Source of the DNA: Sphingobacteriales bacterium
GTDB lineage: Bacteria; Bacteroidota; Bacteroidia; Chitinophagales; Chitinophagaceae
Assembly: GCA_012270485.1 (NCBI GenBank)
Contig: JAAXIF010000065.1
Coordinates: 224,959-288,958, forward strand
Length of the DNA: 64,000 nt
Direction: 5' to 3'
A program made the translations under genes and the position numbers. Below the pieces are notes generated by a model that searched no databases, was not told where the DNA came from, and was given only the letters and a program-made list of their open reading frames with translations. This document shows, one piece after another, positions 32,989 through 41,223 of the stretch; position 1 is the first letter of the stretch, and each line of letters starts with the position of its first letter.

Positions 32989-34523
32989 CCTTCTTGTACA
33001 TCCTGTACACGCTCGGGTCTCATTTGTGGGAATAATAACACATCCTGTATAGAAGGTTGATTGGTCATCATCATACACAAACGATCGATACCGATACCGA
33101 TACCCGCTGTTGGTGGCATACCATATTCCAGCGCACGTAAAAAGTCATGATCAATGAACATGGCTTCATCATCACCTCGCTCCATCAATTTCAACTGCTC
33201 TTCAAAACGTTCACGCTGATCAATAGGGTCATTTAATTCTGTGTATGAGTTAGCAATTTCTTTTCCGTTTACCATCAACTCAAATCTTTCTACTAGTCCG
33301 GCTTTACTTCTATGCTTTTTGGTAAGCGGACTCATCTCTACCGGATAATCGATGATAAAAGTGGGTTGAATAAAAGTATGCTCACTGGTGGCACCAAATA
33401 TTTCATCAATGAGTTTTCCTTTTCCAATATTGCCCGGAACATCAATCTTCAATTGCTTACATACTTCACGTAAACCAGCTTCATCCATAGCACTCACATC
33501 AATCCCGGTATTCTCTTTAATAGCATCATGAATGCTGATTCGTTTGAATGGTGCCTTAAAATTGATGATCTTATCACCCAAAGGCACATCTGTAGTTCCA
33601 TGTAAAGCAATAGCGATTTTTTCAAACAATTGCTCCGTGGTTTCCATCATCCAGAAATAATCTTTGTAAGCAGTATACCATTCCAGTACCGTAAATTCAG
33701 GATTATGAGTTCTATCCATTCCCTCATTTCTGAAGTTGCGACTAAACTCATACACCCAATCAAATCCTCCTACAATCAATCTCTTCAAGTATAACTCATT
33801 CGCAATTCTCAAATAAAAAGGAACATCCAATGCATTGTGATGTGTAATAAATGGGCGCGCAGCTGCACCCCCCGGAATAGCTTGTAATACCGGCGTGTCT
33901 ACTTCCAATGCCCCTTGTTCATTTAAAAAATCTCGGATGGTATTGATAAGCTTGGTTCGTTTAACAAAGGTTTCTTTTACATCCGGATTAATGATGAGAT
34001 CTGCATAACGTTGACGATAACGAAATTCCGGATCAGTAACTGCATCAAAAACATTTCCTTCTTCATCTCGCTTTACCACCGGAAGTGGCTTTAAAGATTT
34101 AGTTAGTAAGGTAAACGTTTGTGCATGAATAGAAGTTTCACCTGTTTTGGTTATGAATACAAATCCGGTCACACCAATGATGTCTCCCAGATCCAATCCA
34201 TGTTTTACGACTGTATCCCAAAAGGATTTGTCTTCATCCGGACAAATATCATCGCGCTTGACATACAATTGGATGATGCCTTTACTATCCTGGATCTTGA
34301 TAAAAAACACTTTTCCCTTATCATTGATACTCATCACCCTTCCCGCAACACAGACGTTGGCAAAAGCTTCCTTACTTTCTTCTTTGAACTGTTCCTTGAT
34401 ATCGATTGAATAGTGACTTACGGGATATGACGGAGCCGGGAATGGATCGACCCCTGCTTCTTGTAATTTGGTCAGTTTCTCACGACGAACCAGTTCCTGC
34501 TCAGATAAATGTGCTTGACTCAT
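32985..34523 (-). CDS. lysS: Lysine--tRNA ligase (class II)
   Basis: 512 residues. N-terminal anticodon-binding OB domain (about 55-150: VAGRVMSINDKGKVFFIKIQDSKG), then the class II core: motif 1 near FLNEQGALEVDTPVLQAIPGGAAARPF, motif 2 EFSRNFRNEGMDRTHNPEFTVLEWY and motif 3 PPTAGIGIGIDRLCMMM. Also WDTVVKHGLDLGDIIGVTG. Own promoter 24 nt upstream. Convergent with the secreted protein at 32506. Confidence 0.96.
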   Translation of the reverse strand: MSQAHLSEQELVRREKLTKLQEAGVDPFPAPSYPVSHYSIDIKEQFKEESKEAFANVCVAGRVMSINDKGKVFFIKIQDSKGIIQLYVKRDDICPDEDKSFWDTVVKHGLDLGDIIGVTGFVFITKTGETSIHAQTFTLLTKSLKPLPVVKRDEEGNVFDAVTDPEFRYRQRYADLIINPDVKETFVKRTKLINTIRDFLNEQGALEVDTPVLQAIPGGAAARPFITHHNALDVPFYLRIANELYLKRLIVGGFDWVYEFSRNFRNEGMDRTHNPEFTVLEWYTAYKDYFWMMETTEQLFEKIAIALHGTTDVPLGDKIINFKAPFKRISIHDAIKENTGIDVSAMDEAGLREVCKQLKIDVPGNIGKGKLIDEIFGATSEHTFIQPTFIIDYPVEMSPLTKKHRSKAGLVERFELMVNGKEIANSYTELNDPIDQRERFEEQLKLMERGDDEAMFIDHDFLRALEYGMPPTAGIGIGIDRLCMMMTNQPSIQDVLLFPQMRPERVQDVQEG

Positions 34524-34546
34524 ATATACTCAATTGTAAAGAGCAG

Positions 34547-34554
34547 CAAAATTA
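34547..34554 (-). promoter_or_regulatory. -7 box TAATTTTG of lysS
   Basis: Reverse strand TAATTTTG, 23 nt before the ATG (34523). Region 34555-34754 upstream shows nothing else clear. Confidence 0.55.
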
Positions 34555-34754
34555 ACGGTTAGCGGGGAAGAATTGCTACTCTGTTACTGATTATTGCTGT
34601 TTTGAGCAGAAGCTTTCCCCCTTTGCTAAATATTCGGCGGATGTATTTACATCAACCGCCCATCACAGCTTTAGGAATCAGCTACCAGGCAAATTGTTGG
34701 TATAAACCATGAAGTTCAGGGTAACTATAACCCTTGTTCAACAAATGCCGGTAT

Positions 34755-35342
34755 TTATTCATGGAAAAGTTGTTGGTATAGTTGTTTACGAGTCATACTG
34801 ACCAAGTCTCCGGGTTGTAAACCTTCCATCGTAATATTTTCTATTCGGTAACGAATCAATCTTAATGTAGGGAACCCCACCTGTGCAGTCATTCTTCTTA
34901 CTTGTCTGTTTTTACCTTCTTTCAATACCATGCGGATCCATGGTGCCGGAATTTCTTTACGGAAACGTATCGGTGGATTTCGAACTGGAACAGATGGTTC
35001 ATTTTCAAAAACAGAAACCTTAGCAGGTAACGTTTTATGTTTTTTTCCATCGATTGAAATCGTTACACCATTTTGTAATTGTTGAATAGCTTCACCGGTA
35101 ATCGCTCCATCTACCTGAACCCAATATTCTCTTTCATGTTGAAACGAAGGATGCAATAAACGATGATTGAGTTGTTTATCATTGGTAAGAATCAGTAATC
35201 CTTCACTATCATGATCTAGCCTGCCAACAGGATATACATCTTTAGATACATCAAAAAAATCAGCAAGCGTTTGTTTTCCATCAACCGGAGAAAACTGCGA
35301 TTGAACGAGATAAGGTTTGTAAATAATGAAGTAGTAATTCAT
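34755..35342 (-). CDS. Pseudouridine synthase, RluE/RsuA family
   Basis: 195 residues from the ATG at 35340-35342 (a TTG three codons earlier is also open). No S4 domain, so a RluE-like form rather than RluB/RsuA. Catalytic Asp in GRLDHDSEGLLILTND, RNPPIRFRKEIPAPWIRMVLKEGKNRQVRRM, GFPTLRLIRYRIEN and LQPGD. RluE of E. coli makes pseudouridine 2457 in 23S rRNA; the exact target here is not provable. Single gene. Its 5' side carries a hairpin at 35351-35374. Confidence 0.88.
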   Translation of the reverse strand: MNYYFIIYKPYLVQSQFSPVDGKQTLADFFDVSKDVYPVGRLDHDSEGLLILTNDKQLNHRLLHPSFQHEREYWVQVDGAITGEAIQQLQNGVTISIDGKKHKTLPAKVSVFENEPSVPVRNPPIRFRKEIPAPWIRMVLKEGKNRQVRRMTAQVGFPTLRLIRYRIENITMEGLQPGDLVSMTRKQLYQQLFHE

Positions 35343-35350
35343 ATAAAACA

Positions 35351-35374
35351 AAAGTCCCGCAAAAGCGAGACTTT
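35351..35374. terminator. Hairpin 5' of the rluE-like gene
   Basis: AAAGTC-CCGC/GCG-A-GACTTT around an AAAA loop, one internal mismatch; flanked by A-run and TTTG. Resembles a terminator, but no gene ends here, so it may be an attenuator in the rluE leader or a remnant. Confidence 0.4.
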
Positions 35375-35719
35375 GTATATGGATGGGTTAGTAAGTACTG
35401 GGAAATAAATTTCCCTACACAATATTAAAAAGAGTTTTATCGAAAGCAAAAAAATTTTTAAACAATTTTATTCACATTTTAGGTCCCTTTGTGAATACCT
35501 GATCCTTATTCAACGCTGATTCCCATTGCATTTTATAGAACAAAAAGAATGCGTTAAAAATTTTATTTCGCTGAAACATTGATGAATAAAGGTTTTCATA
35601 AGACTTGATTTTTTTATACAAGAAAATAAATAGTGATAAAAGCAGTGTCAACAGCTTCATTTCACCTGTTTTTATGGGCTTAAAAAAAACTAAAATAATG
35701 GAGGGTGAATAGCTCTTAG

Positions 35720-35727
35720 TACCTTTG
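35720..35727 (+). promoter_or_regulatory. -7 box TACCTTTG of the lpxD-like gene
   Basis: Exact consensus -7 box ending 21 nt before the ATG (35749). Frames that begin at the TTG inside this box (35725) cannot be real starts. Confidence 0.65.
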
Positions 35728-35748
35728 TTTTTAACAAAAAACCTTGTT

Positions 35749-36702
35749 ATGAAGTTTTCTGCACCTGTTTCTGCCGGTTGGATCGCATCATTGATCAACG
35801 CAGAATTAATCGGTAATCATGATGCATTGGTAACCGGTATCAATGAAATTCATAAAGTAGAAACAGGCGATCTTGTTTTTGTAGATCATCCTAAGTACTA
35901 TGATAAATGTTTAAACAGTGCTGCTGATTTTATTATCATCAATACAAATCAAGTAACCATTCCTTCCGGTAAAACAATTTTAGTAACTTCAGATCCGTTT
36001 GAAGCATACCTCACCATCGTCAATCATTTCAGACCTTTTGTTCCGGCACAAAAAGCCATCAGTGATTCTGCTGTTATTGGTGAAGACACTGTCATCATGC
36101 CCAACTGTTTTATTGGCAATCATGTTCAGATCGGCAAACATTGTATCATTCATCCCAACGTAACCATATTAGACCATACCATCATTGGAGATCATGTGAT
36201 CATCCAAGCCGGAACAACAATTGGAAGTGATGCTTTTTATTACAACACGAAAAAAAATCGAGATGTATGGTATAAGAAAATGCAGAGCTGTGGCAACGTA
36301 GTCATCGAAGACCATGTAGAAATTGGTGCCGGATGTACCATTGATAGAGGCGTTACAGCAGAAACCAGAATCGGACAAGGAACACGCATGGATAATATGG
36401 TGCACATTGGTCATGATACGACCGTTGGAAAGAATTGTCTGTTTGCCGCTCAAGTGGGTATTGCCGGAGGTACCATTATTGAAGACGGCGTCACCTTATG
36501 GGGACAGGTAGGTGTGAGTAAAACATTAACCATTGGTGCCAATGCGGTGGTATTGGCACAAAGTGGTGTTCCCTCTTCCTTGGAAGGTGGCAAAACCTAT
36601 TTCGGGTACCCCGCAGAAGATGCTTCGCTCAAAAGACGAGAACTCGTTTGGATCAAACGTATTCCTGAGTTGTGGAAGAAGGTGATGGAGGGGAAATCGT
36701 GA
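35749..36702 (+). CDS. lpxD: LpxD-like UDP-3-O-acylglucosamine N-acyltransferase
   Basis: Adds the N-linked hydroxyacyl chain in lipid A synthesis. 317 residues. N-terminal uridine-binding domain (about 1-100: VTGINEIHKVETGDLVFVDHPKYY), then a left-handed beta helix of hexapeptide repeats (AVIGEDTVIMPNCFIGNHVQIG, IIGDHVIIQAGTTIG, VVIEDHVEIGAGCTIDRG, HIGHDTTVGKNCLFAAQVGIAGG) and a C-terminal helix RIPELWKKVMEG. The catalytic His is in MVHIGHDTTVG. It is separate from lpxC/fabZ; Bacteroidota often have a second, stand-alone LpxD, so its substrate may differ from that of the main one. The stop codon is inside an inverted repeat. Confidence 0.88.
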   Translation: MKFSAPVSAGWIASLINAELIGNHDALVTGINEIHKVETGDLVFVDHPKYYDKCLNSAADFIIINTNQVTIPSGKTILVTSDPFEAYLTIVNHFRPFVPAQKAISDSAVIGEDTVIMPNCFIGNHVQIGKHCIIHPNVTILDHTIIGDHVIIQAGTTIGSDAFYYNTKKNRDVWYKKMQSCGNVVIEDHVEIGAGCTIDRGVTAETRIGQGTRMDNMVHIGHDTTVGKNCLFAAQVGIAGGTIIEDGVTLWGQVGVSKTLTIGANAVVLAQSGVPSSLEGGKTYFGYPAEDASLKRRELVWIKRIPELWKKVMEGKS

Positions 36703-36773
36703 ATTGTGAATGGTGAATGGTGAATTGTCAATAATAACGTAAACCATTGACAATTCACCATTCACAATTCACG
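36698..36773. repeat. Inverted repeat with one arm expanded by a 7-nt word
   Basis: Right arm 36746-36773 (28 nt) is the exact complement of left arm 36698-36732 after removal of one extra TGAATGG unit (35 nt versus 28). Loop 13 nt. The lpxD-like stop codon (36700-36702) lies inside the left arm. The downstream gene on the other strand ends at 36788. The expansion is direct evidence of slippage in one arm. Confidence 0.85.
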
Positions 36774-36787
36774 ACTGACCATTCACA

Positions 36788-37360
36788 TCATTTCATCGAA
36801 CCATAATTCGGCACATAGTTTTCCCGTCTTAAAATCGTTAACAGGTCTTTTTCTAGAGATACTACGGGATATTCTATAACCCTTCCTATTTCTTTTTCAT
36901 TTTCATACACAATCAGTGTTGGTACTCTTTTAATATTTTTTCCTGCTTCTTCATGTTGCGGACTTTGCTTATAGCTATTTGACTCATTGCTGACGAATAT
37001 GAGTCTGATCTGTTGCTGCTGAACACCTGCTTGTGTCAATATTTTCATCATACGAGGAACTTCTCTTCTGCTATCTCCGCACCAAGTGCCCAGAAAAATA
37101 TCAATCTGTTTTCCCTTTAATAATGGGGTTAGGAATGGAATGGCGGAAGAGTCGGGTATATAATGGTCATAACCAGGCTGATACCAGTTTTTTTAACCCC
37201 CTTGTTGTAAAAAAGAAACATCACAATGACCTAGCAACATAAGTTCGCCGTTACCATTCTTAACTTCTATGTTAGCAAAAGGAGTAGTGATTTGAGCATT
37301 AACACATGGTTGGGTCATCACTATGAATAGCACAGCGATCACCAAAAAAGATGATTTCAT
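36788..37360 (-). pseudogene. Secreted thioredoxin-like protein with an in-frame premature stop
   Basis: From the ATG at 37358-37360: a signal peptide (MKSSFLVIAVLFIVMTQPCV, cleavage near VNA), then ITTPFANIEVKNGNGELMLLGHCDVSFLQQGG and a TAA at codon 56 (37193-37195). The same frame goes on with KNWYQPGYDHYIPD, FLGTWCGDSRREVPRMMKIL (thioredoxin active site WCGDS, i.e. a CGDS rather than CxxC motif) and VPTLIVYENEKEIGRVIEYP to 36788, 190 codons in total. A TTA to TAA change explains it. Either inactivated, or an alternative start at the ATG at 37049-37051 (after the active site) which would lack the catalytic Cys, so unlikely to be useful. Confidence 0.75.
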
Positions 37361-37432
37361 ATGAGTTGAATTAATTACATAAATGAATGAGTAGCCCCCT
37401 TCGGAGGAAGCATAACAAGACGGTATATGTAA

Positions 37433-37768
37433 TCAATGAAGCGGGGGATGAAAAACTGCTTTCTGATAAGGATCTAAAAGTGCATCAGGAATAAATACTG
37501 TTGGGGTTTGATGGAACGAGCCCATTAAATAAGCCTGATTGTAAGAGTCGATGCTGGTATACTTCCAGTCTGTTTTAAAAGCAATGTCTTTTTGTTTTTC
37601 GGTTGCAGGAATACCGTCAGTATCCGTATCAGGTGTCAACATACAATCACACCAGTTTTGATCTGCTTGTGAAATTGCCAAGGCCGAACATTCTGCATAA
37701 GCCAATATTTTTGCTACCGATGGCGCATACAGTGAAAAGGATAATATGATGGCTACTACATATTTCAA
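37433..37768 (-). CDS. Hypothetical secreted protein
   Basis: 111 residues, not recognised. Signal peptide MKYVVAIILSFSLYAPSVAK. Mature segment LAYAECSALAISQADQNWCDCMLTPDTDTDGIPATEKQKD has three Cys and an Asp-rich turn. No membrane anchor or known domain. It lies 72 nt upstream of the broken thioredoxin gene (same strand) and might share its mRNA. Both are small exported proteins; a common redox or metal context is only a guess. Confidence 0.6.
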   Translation of the reverse strand: MKYVVAIILSFSLYAPSVAKILAYAECSALAISQADQNWCDCMLTPDTDTDGIPATEKQKDIAFKTDWKYTSIDSYNQAYLMGSFHQTPTVFIPDALLDPYQKAVFHPPLH

Positions 37769-37808
37769 GTATTACAAGTTACCGATTTTTAAGAAAGGGC
37801 CAAACAGA

Positions 37809-38786
37809 TTAGGGTAGACGGTATTTCAATTTCAATTCTTCACAAATACGCACGATGGATTGTTCCATAGCTGCATATTGAAATCCGGGAATGGCCTGTA
37901 ATAGTTTTTCGTTATTGAAACGGACTTTCGCTCTGGCTGTTTTAGCAGTTTCTTTTGTCAGTAGCGGTGACTTCCCGGTAAATTTAGATTTGATGGCTTC
38001 CAAACGCCAAACAATGGCTGCTATCCATGCTGTAACTTTCTTATGTGGAGGTTTTTTCCCAAATGCCTGAGCAATCATGGTAAAAACAGAACGGTAGGGT
38101 AGGTTAGCACCACTAATCACAAATCGTTGTGCAGTAATATTACTTTCCATCAATGCGATCATTGCTTTTACTACATCTTGTACATCTACAAAACCACTCA
38201 TACCTTCTGTATACCAGGGAAATTCTTCATAGGCTGATTTAAAAATAGCTGTGGACCCACTGTTCCAATCACCGGCACCCAGAATAATAACAGGATTTAC
38301 GATCACGGCATTCAATCCCTCACCAATACCCCGCCACACTTCCATTTCAGCCATGTATTTACTCTTGCCATATTCACTATTACTGGTTTCAGGTGTCCAG
38401 TTCATGGTTTCATCAATCATCACATCTTCCCTTATACGACCTAAAGCTGCAACTGAGCTCATGAAAACCATTTTGGAAACTCCGGCGTCTAAAGCAGCAT
38501 TCACCACATTGGCAGTACCCTCAATATTCACATGATGGAGATTCTTTTTTTGCGATGGGTGAAATGAAACTACTGCAGCACAATGATATACTTGTTGAAC
38601 ACCTTGCACGGCTTCTTCTAAAGAAAGTACATCCAGAATATCACCTTTTACCCAATCCACTTTTTCTGCATTGGGTATTGTTGGAATGATGGAACGATAC
38701 AGCGCACGAACTTTCTCCCCTTTGTTCAGCAATGCCTGTAACAAATAAGCGCCTACCAAACCTGTTGCACCGGTAACAAGAATCAT
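37809..38786 (-). CDS. NAD-dependent epimerase/dehydratase family protein
   Basis: 325 residues, extended SDR. ILVTGATGLVGAYLLQALLNKG is the N-terminal Rossmann motif, VYHCAAVVSFHP, SSVAALGRIRED and the catalytic YGKSKYMAEMEVWRG (Tyr-x3-Lys). FVDVQDVVKAMIALME and FVISGANLPYRSVF are typical of the dihydroflavonol-reductase-like/sterol-type members of Bacteroidota. Substrate unknown. A -7 box TAACTTCG (38808-38801, reverse) is near its start. Confidence 0.88.
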   Translation of the reverse strand: MILVTGATGLVGAYLLQALLNKGEKVRALYRSIIPTIPNAEKVDWVKGDILDVLSLEEAVQGVQQVYHCAAVVSFHPSQKKNLHHVNIEGTANVVNAALDAGVSKMVFMSSVAALGRIREDVMIDETMNWTPETSNSEYGKSKYMAEMEVWRGIGEGLNAVIVNPVIILGAGDWNSGSTAIFKSAYEEFPWYTEGMSGFVDVQDVVKAMIALMESNITAQRFVISGANLPYRSVFTMIAQAFGKKPPHKKVTAWIAAIVWRLEAIKSKFTGKSPLLTKETAKTARAKVRFNNEKLLQAIPGFQYAAMEQSIVRICEELKLKYRLP

Positions 38787-38849
38787 GTAATAGATTTCAA
38801 CGAAGTTAACCCAATGATGCGGATAACTGAAAAACAGTGAAGAACCATT

Positions 38850-39269
38850 CTATTGAGAACATTTATTACAAAGTCCACTCACGACCAGGTCTTTTTGAAT
38901 GGCTTTGAATCCATCGGGTAGTGCTACTTTAGGAACAGTTACATGATCCAGACAATAAGTAGTTCCACAGTTATCGCACATAAAATGAACATGATCATCG
39001 TGGTGATGACCTGCTGAACATTCGTCTTTACACAAAGCATATCGAACAGAGTTATCGGCAGTGGGAATGGTATGGATGATGCCTTTTTCTACAAAAGTTT
39101 GTAGCGTACGGTAAATTGTTACCCTATCGAATTCTGTACCACTTCTACTTTCAATATCTGCATGCGCCAATGCACCATTTGCATCCAGAAAATGATGCAA
39201 GATTTTTTTCCTGCTTTCTGTAACGCTGAGGTGATTTTTCTTCAACAGATCTACAATTCTCTCTTGCAT
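38850..39269 (-). CDS. Fur family transcriptional regulator
   Basis: 139 residues. Winged helix LSVTESRKKILHHFLDANGALAHADIESRSGTEFDRVTIYRTLQTFVEKGIIH (residues 14-66), then SVRYALC and the metal sites: HHHDDHVHF and two CxxC pairs (CDNCGTTYCLDH, GLCNKCSQ), the latter a structural zinc site. The His-rich loop fits the Fur/Zur/PerR superfamily; iron, zinc and peroxide types cannot be separated from the sequence alone. Starts 4 nt after the sco1 stop, so co-transcribed with a copper-delivery protein. Confidence 0.92.
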   Translation of the reverse strand: MQERIVDLLKKNHLSVTESRKKILHHFLDANGALAHADIESRSGTEFDRVTIYRTLQTFVEKGIIHTIPTADNSVRYALCKDECSAGHHHDDHVHFMCDNCGTTYCLDHVTVPKVALPDGFKAIQKDLVVSGLCNKCSQ

Positions 39270-39272
39270 GAT

Positions 39273-39929
39273 TTAGTTAGGATTGTTTGTAAAAATGCCA
39301 TTCACAAAATTACCCGTTGCTTTCTCTTTCAATAATATCCCAATATCTTTTTTCAACTTCTCCAGTTCATCCGCTTTTAGTCCATCATAAATCTGTGCAC
39401 GCACTTTTCCTGATTTGTCTACCAATGCAAAAAACTGTGTATGGATGAACTGATCTTCTATCTTCTCAAAATTATTCTTTGGATCATCCAACAAATACGA
39501 GTTACGTGCCATCTGATACAAGCTATCTTTTCTACCGGTCAGCAACACCCATTTCTTGGTGTCTATCTTCATGGAGTCAGCATAAAATTTTAATCGGGGT
39601 ACAGAATCTGTTTCAGGGTCACAAGTATGTGCCACGATCATAAAGTCGGGATTGTCTTTATAAGCATCATACACGCCTTTCATTCCCACATGCATTTTCG
39701 GACAAATACCTTTGCAGGTCGTAAAGAAATATTCTACCACGGATACTTTGCCCAACATATCTTTTTCAGTGAAGGGCACACCATCCTGGTTACGAAACAT
39801 AAAAGGTTTCACATAACTCAATTGCGGCAATTTCACTTTCCAATTATCGGTGCCCTTAAAAAGGAAATAATAGAAAGCAGCTACTAAAACTGCGAAAAAC
39901 AACAGATAACCTATTAACTTCTTACTCAT
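39273..39929 (-). CDS. SCO1/SenC family copper chaperone
   Basis: 218 residues from the ATG at 39927-39929 (a TTG two codons earlier is also open). One N-terminal membrane anchor (KLIGYLLFFAVLVAAFYYFLF), then a thioredoxin fold with the copper-binding CKGICPKMH (CxxxC) and the conserved His in FIHTQFFALVD. Delivers copper to cytochrome c oxidase or acts as a redox/thiol factor. First gene of a sco1-fur operon. Confidence 0.93.
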   Translation of the reverse strand: MSKKLIGYLLFFAVLVAAFYYFLFKGTDNWKVKLPQLSYVKPFMFRNQDGVPFTEKDMLGKVSVVEYFFTTCKGICPKMHVGMKGVYDAYKDNPDFMIVAHTCDPETDSVPRLKFYADSMKIDTKKWVLLTGRKDSLYQMARNSYLLDDPKNNFEKIEDQFIHTQFFALVDKSGKVRAQIYDGLKADELEKLKKDIGILLKEKATGNFVNGIFTNNPN

Positions 39930-39945
39930 AATCAATACTAAAGGA

Positions 39946-39953
39946 CAAAGTTA
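39946..39953 (-). promoter_or_regulatory. -7 box TAACTTTG of sco1-fur
   Basis: Reverse strand TAACTTTG, 16 nt before the ATG (39929). Divergent from the merC-like promoter. Confidence 0.6.
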
Positions 39954-40002
39954 CACCCCATTCGGTTCAATCGGGGGGATGTAAAAAATATTGAAATTAA
40001 TT

Positions 40003-40032
40003 TTGCAACACTGTTGCATAGTTGTATTTTTG
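40003..40032 (+). promoter_or_regulatory. Promoter TTG-N19-TATTTTTG of the MerC gene
   Basis: TTG 40003-40005, 19-nt spacer, TATTTTTG 40025-40032, ending 7 nt before the ATG at 40040. Exact consensus. Confidence 0.75.
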
Positions 40033-40039
40033 TCGCCAC

Positions 40040-40432
40040 ATGAACTTTAAGATCAATTGGGATGCTTTTGGAATTGCCACATCGGTAGCTTGTGCTATCC
40101 ATTGTGCCTTACTTCCATTATTCATTAGCAGTCTCCCTCTTTTTGGCCATAATATCATTGATAACAATGGGTTTGAATATGCCATGATTGCTTTGGCTTT
40201 TGCAGTAGGTACTTACTCATTGTATCATGGCAGAAAAAAACACCATCACAGCTGGATACCGATGATCTTCTTTACAGTAGGTATTCTTCTTTTACTCGGT
40301 AAAGTCATCTGGCATTCCTGGGAACTGTGGTTATTGATCCCTTCGGTAGCTTGTATCATTACAGCACATTACCTGAATTATCGCATGTGCAGGGTGCATA
40401 ATCACGCACACAGTGACGACTGTAATCACTAA
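40040..40432 (+). CDS. MerC domain-containing membrane protein
   Basis: 130 residues from the ATG at 40040 (the frame opens at a TTG at 40022 inside the promoter). Four predicted helices; first one with the CAIHC motif (VACAIHCALLPLF) that MerC proteins use to pass mercury or other soft metals. A His-rich C-terminus (CRVHNHAHSDDCNH) and GRKKHHHSW suggest metal binding. The stop overlaps the dtxR stop by 4 nt. Confidence 0.85.
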   Translation: MNFKINWDAFGIATSVACAIHCALLPLFISSLPLFGHNIIDNNGFEYAMIALAFAVGTYSLYHGRKKHHHSWIPMIFFTVGILLLLGKVIWHSWELWLLIPSVACIITAHYLNYRMCRVHNHAHSDDCNH

Positions 40433-41133
40433 GCTTTTTTCTTTGCTGTCTTTTTATTTTTTTTCTCGCAATCCTCACATACAATCACAATATTCTCTGC
40501 AAAACGCGGACTAACACTGGATTGTTTCCCATTCACTTCAATCTCTATCAATTCATCATAGGTTTGTCTGGCTAGTACTTTGATATGATTGTGCATACTC
40601 AAGCCTACCTTATCTACATACTGTAAAAAGGCAGCGGAGTTGTCTTTTACACCAATCATTTTACAATTGTGTCCCACCTCTTCTTCATTCAAGGTTTTCT
40701 TTACCGGCATTTTCATTTCACCGGTAGCTGTTGGAATGATATCGCCATGCGGATCAAAACTGGGATAATTCAAAAGCTTATCCAATCGATCAATCAGTTT
40801 CTGACTTTGAATATGTTCCAGTTGCTCTGCTACTTCATGCACTTCATCCCAAGTAAAACCCAACTTCTCGTATAGGAAAGTTTCCCATAAGCGATGTTTA
40901 CGAACCACTTCGATGGCCAATTTGCGCCCTTGGGCAGTTAGCGAGGACTTTCCATACTTTTCATAATTGATCAGCTTTTTTTCCTTCAGCTTCTTCAACA
41001 TATCATTTGCCGTAGCCGGTTTTACACCCAAATGTGCCGCCAACTCATTGGTACCGGCCTCGGTTTTGGGTGATTGCTCCAATGTTAATTGCAACAAAGC
41101 TTTGAGATAATTCTCCTCCGTAGTAGATAACAT
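40429..41133 (-). CDS. DtxR/MntR family metal-dependent regulator
   Basis: 234 residues. N-terminal HTH STTEENYLKALLQLT, then LAAHLGVKPATANDMLKKLKEKKLINYEKYGKSSLT; dimer helices AIEVVRKHRLWETFLYEKLGFTWDEVHEVAEQLEHIQ; C-terminal SH3-like FeoA domain ending ENIVIVCEDCEKKNKK. Metal-site residues (Glu/His in VRKHRLWE, HEVAEQLEHI) are present. Represses genes for iron or manganese uptake when the metal is bound. The -7 box of its own promoter ends 4 nt from the ATG and a palindromic operator lies beyond. Divergent from the TonB receptor gene, which is its likely target. Confidence 0.93.
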   Translation of the reverse strand: MLSTTEENYLKALLQLTLEQSPKTEAGTNELAAHLGVKPATANDMLKKLKEKKLINYEKYGKSSLTAQGRKLAIEVVRKHRLWETFLYEKLGFTWDEVHEVAEQLEHIQSQKLIDRLDKLLNYPSFDPHGDIIPTATGEMKMPVKKTLNEEEVGHNCKMIGVKDNSAAFLQYVDKVGLSMHNHIKVLARQTYDELIEIEVNGKQSSVSPRFAENIVIVCEDCEKKNKKTAKKKA

Positions 41134-41137
41134 GGCA

Positions 41138-41145
41138 CAAAGATA
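41138..41145 (-). promoter_or_regulatory. -7 box TATCTTTG of dtxR, 4 nt from the start codon
   Basis: Reverse strand TATCTTTG, then 4 nt, then ATG (41133). Predicts a leaderless mRNA. Confidence 0.6.
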
Positions 41146-41167
41146 GCTGAAATGACAAACTTATTTT

Positions 41168-41183
41168 GTTAGATAACTCTAAC
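41168..41183. promoter_or_regulatory. Candidate DtxR/MntR operator GTTAGA-N4-TCTAAC
   Basis: 16-bp palindrome GTTAGATAACTCTAAC between the divergent dtxR and TonB receptor genes. The GTTAG...CTAAC arms resemble the core of known DtxR operators (GGTTAGCCTAACC). It lies about 23-38 nt from the dtxR -7 box, so auto-repression is likely. Confidence 0.6.
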
Positions 41184-41223
41184 TTTTATACTTTTACACA
41201 TCGAACAGCGTAAATGTTATTTT

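Larger units (their letters stand above)
35343..35748. other. Intergenic region without a gene (406 nt)
   Basis: Between divergent rluE-like and lpxD-like genes. It holds a hairpin AAAGTCCCGC/GCGAGACTTT (35351-35374) 9 nt before the rluE ATG and the lpxD-like promoter (35720-35727). The rest is AT-rich with A/T runs. One 108-codon frame on the minus strand has no recognisable content and is rejected. Confidence 0.6.

Noticed and set aside
35472..35798. A 108-codon open frame on the minus strand
   Set aside because: AT-rich, low complexity, overlaps the start of the lpxD-like gene and its promoter; no recognisable protein content.
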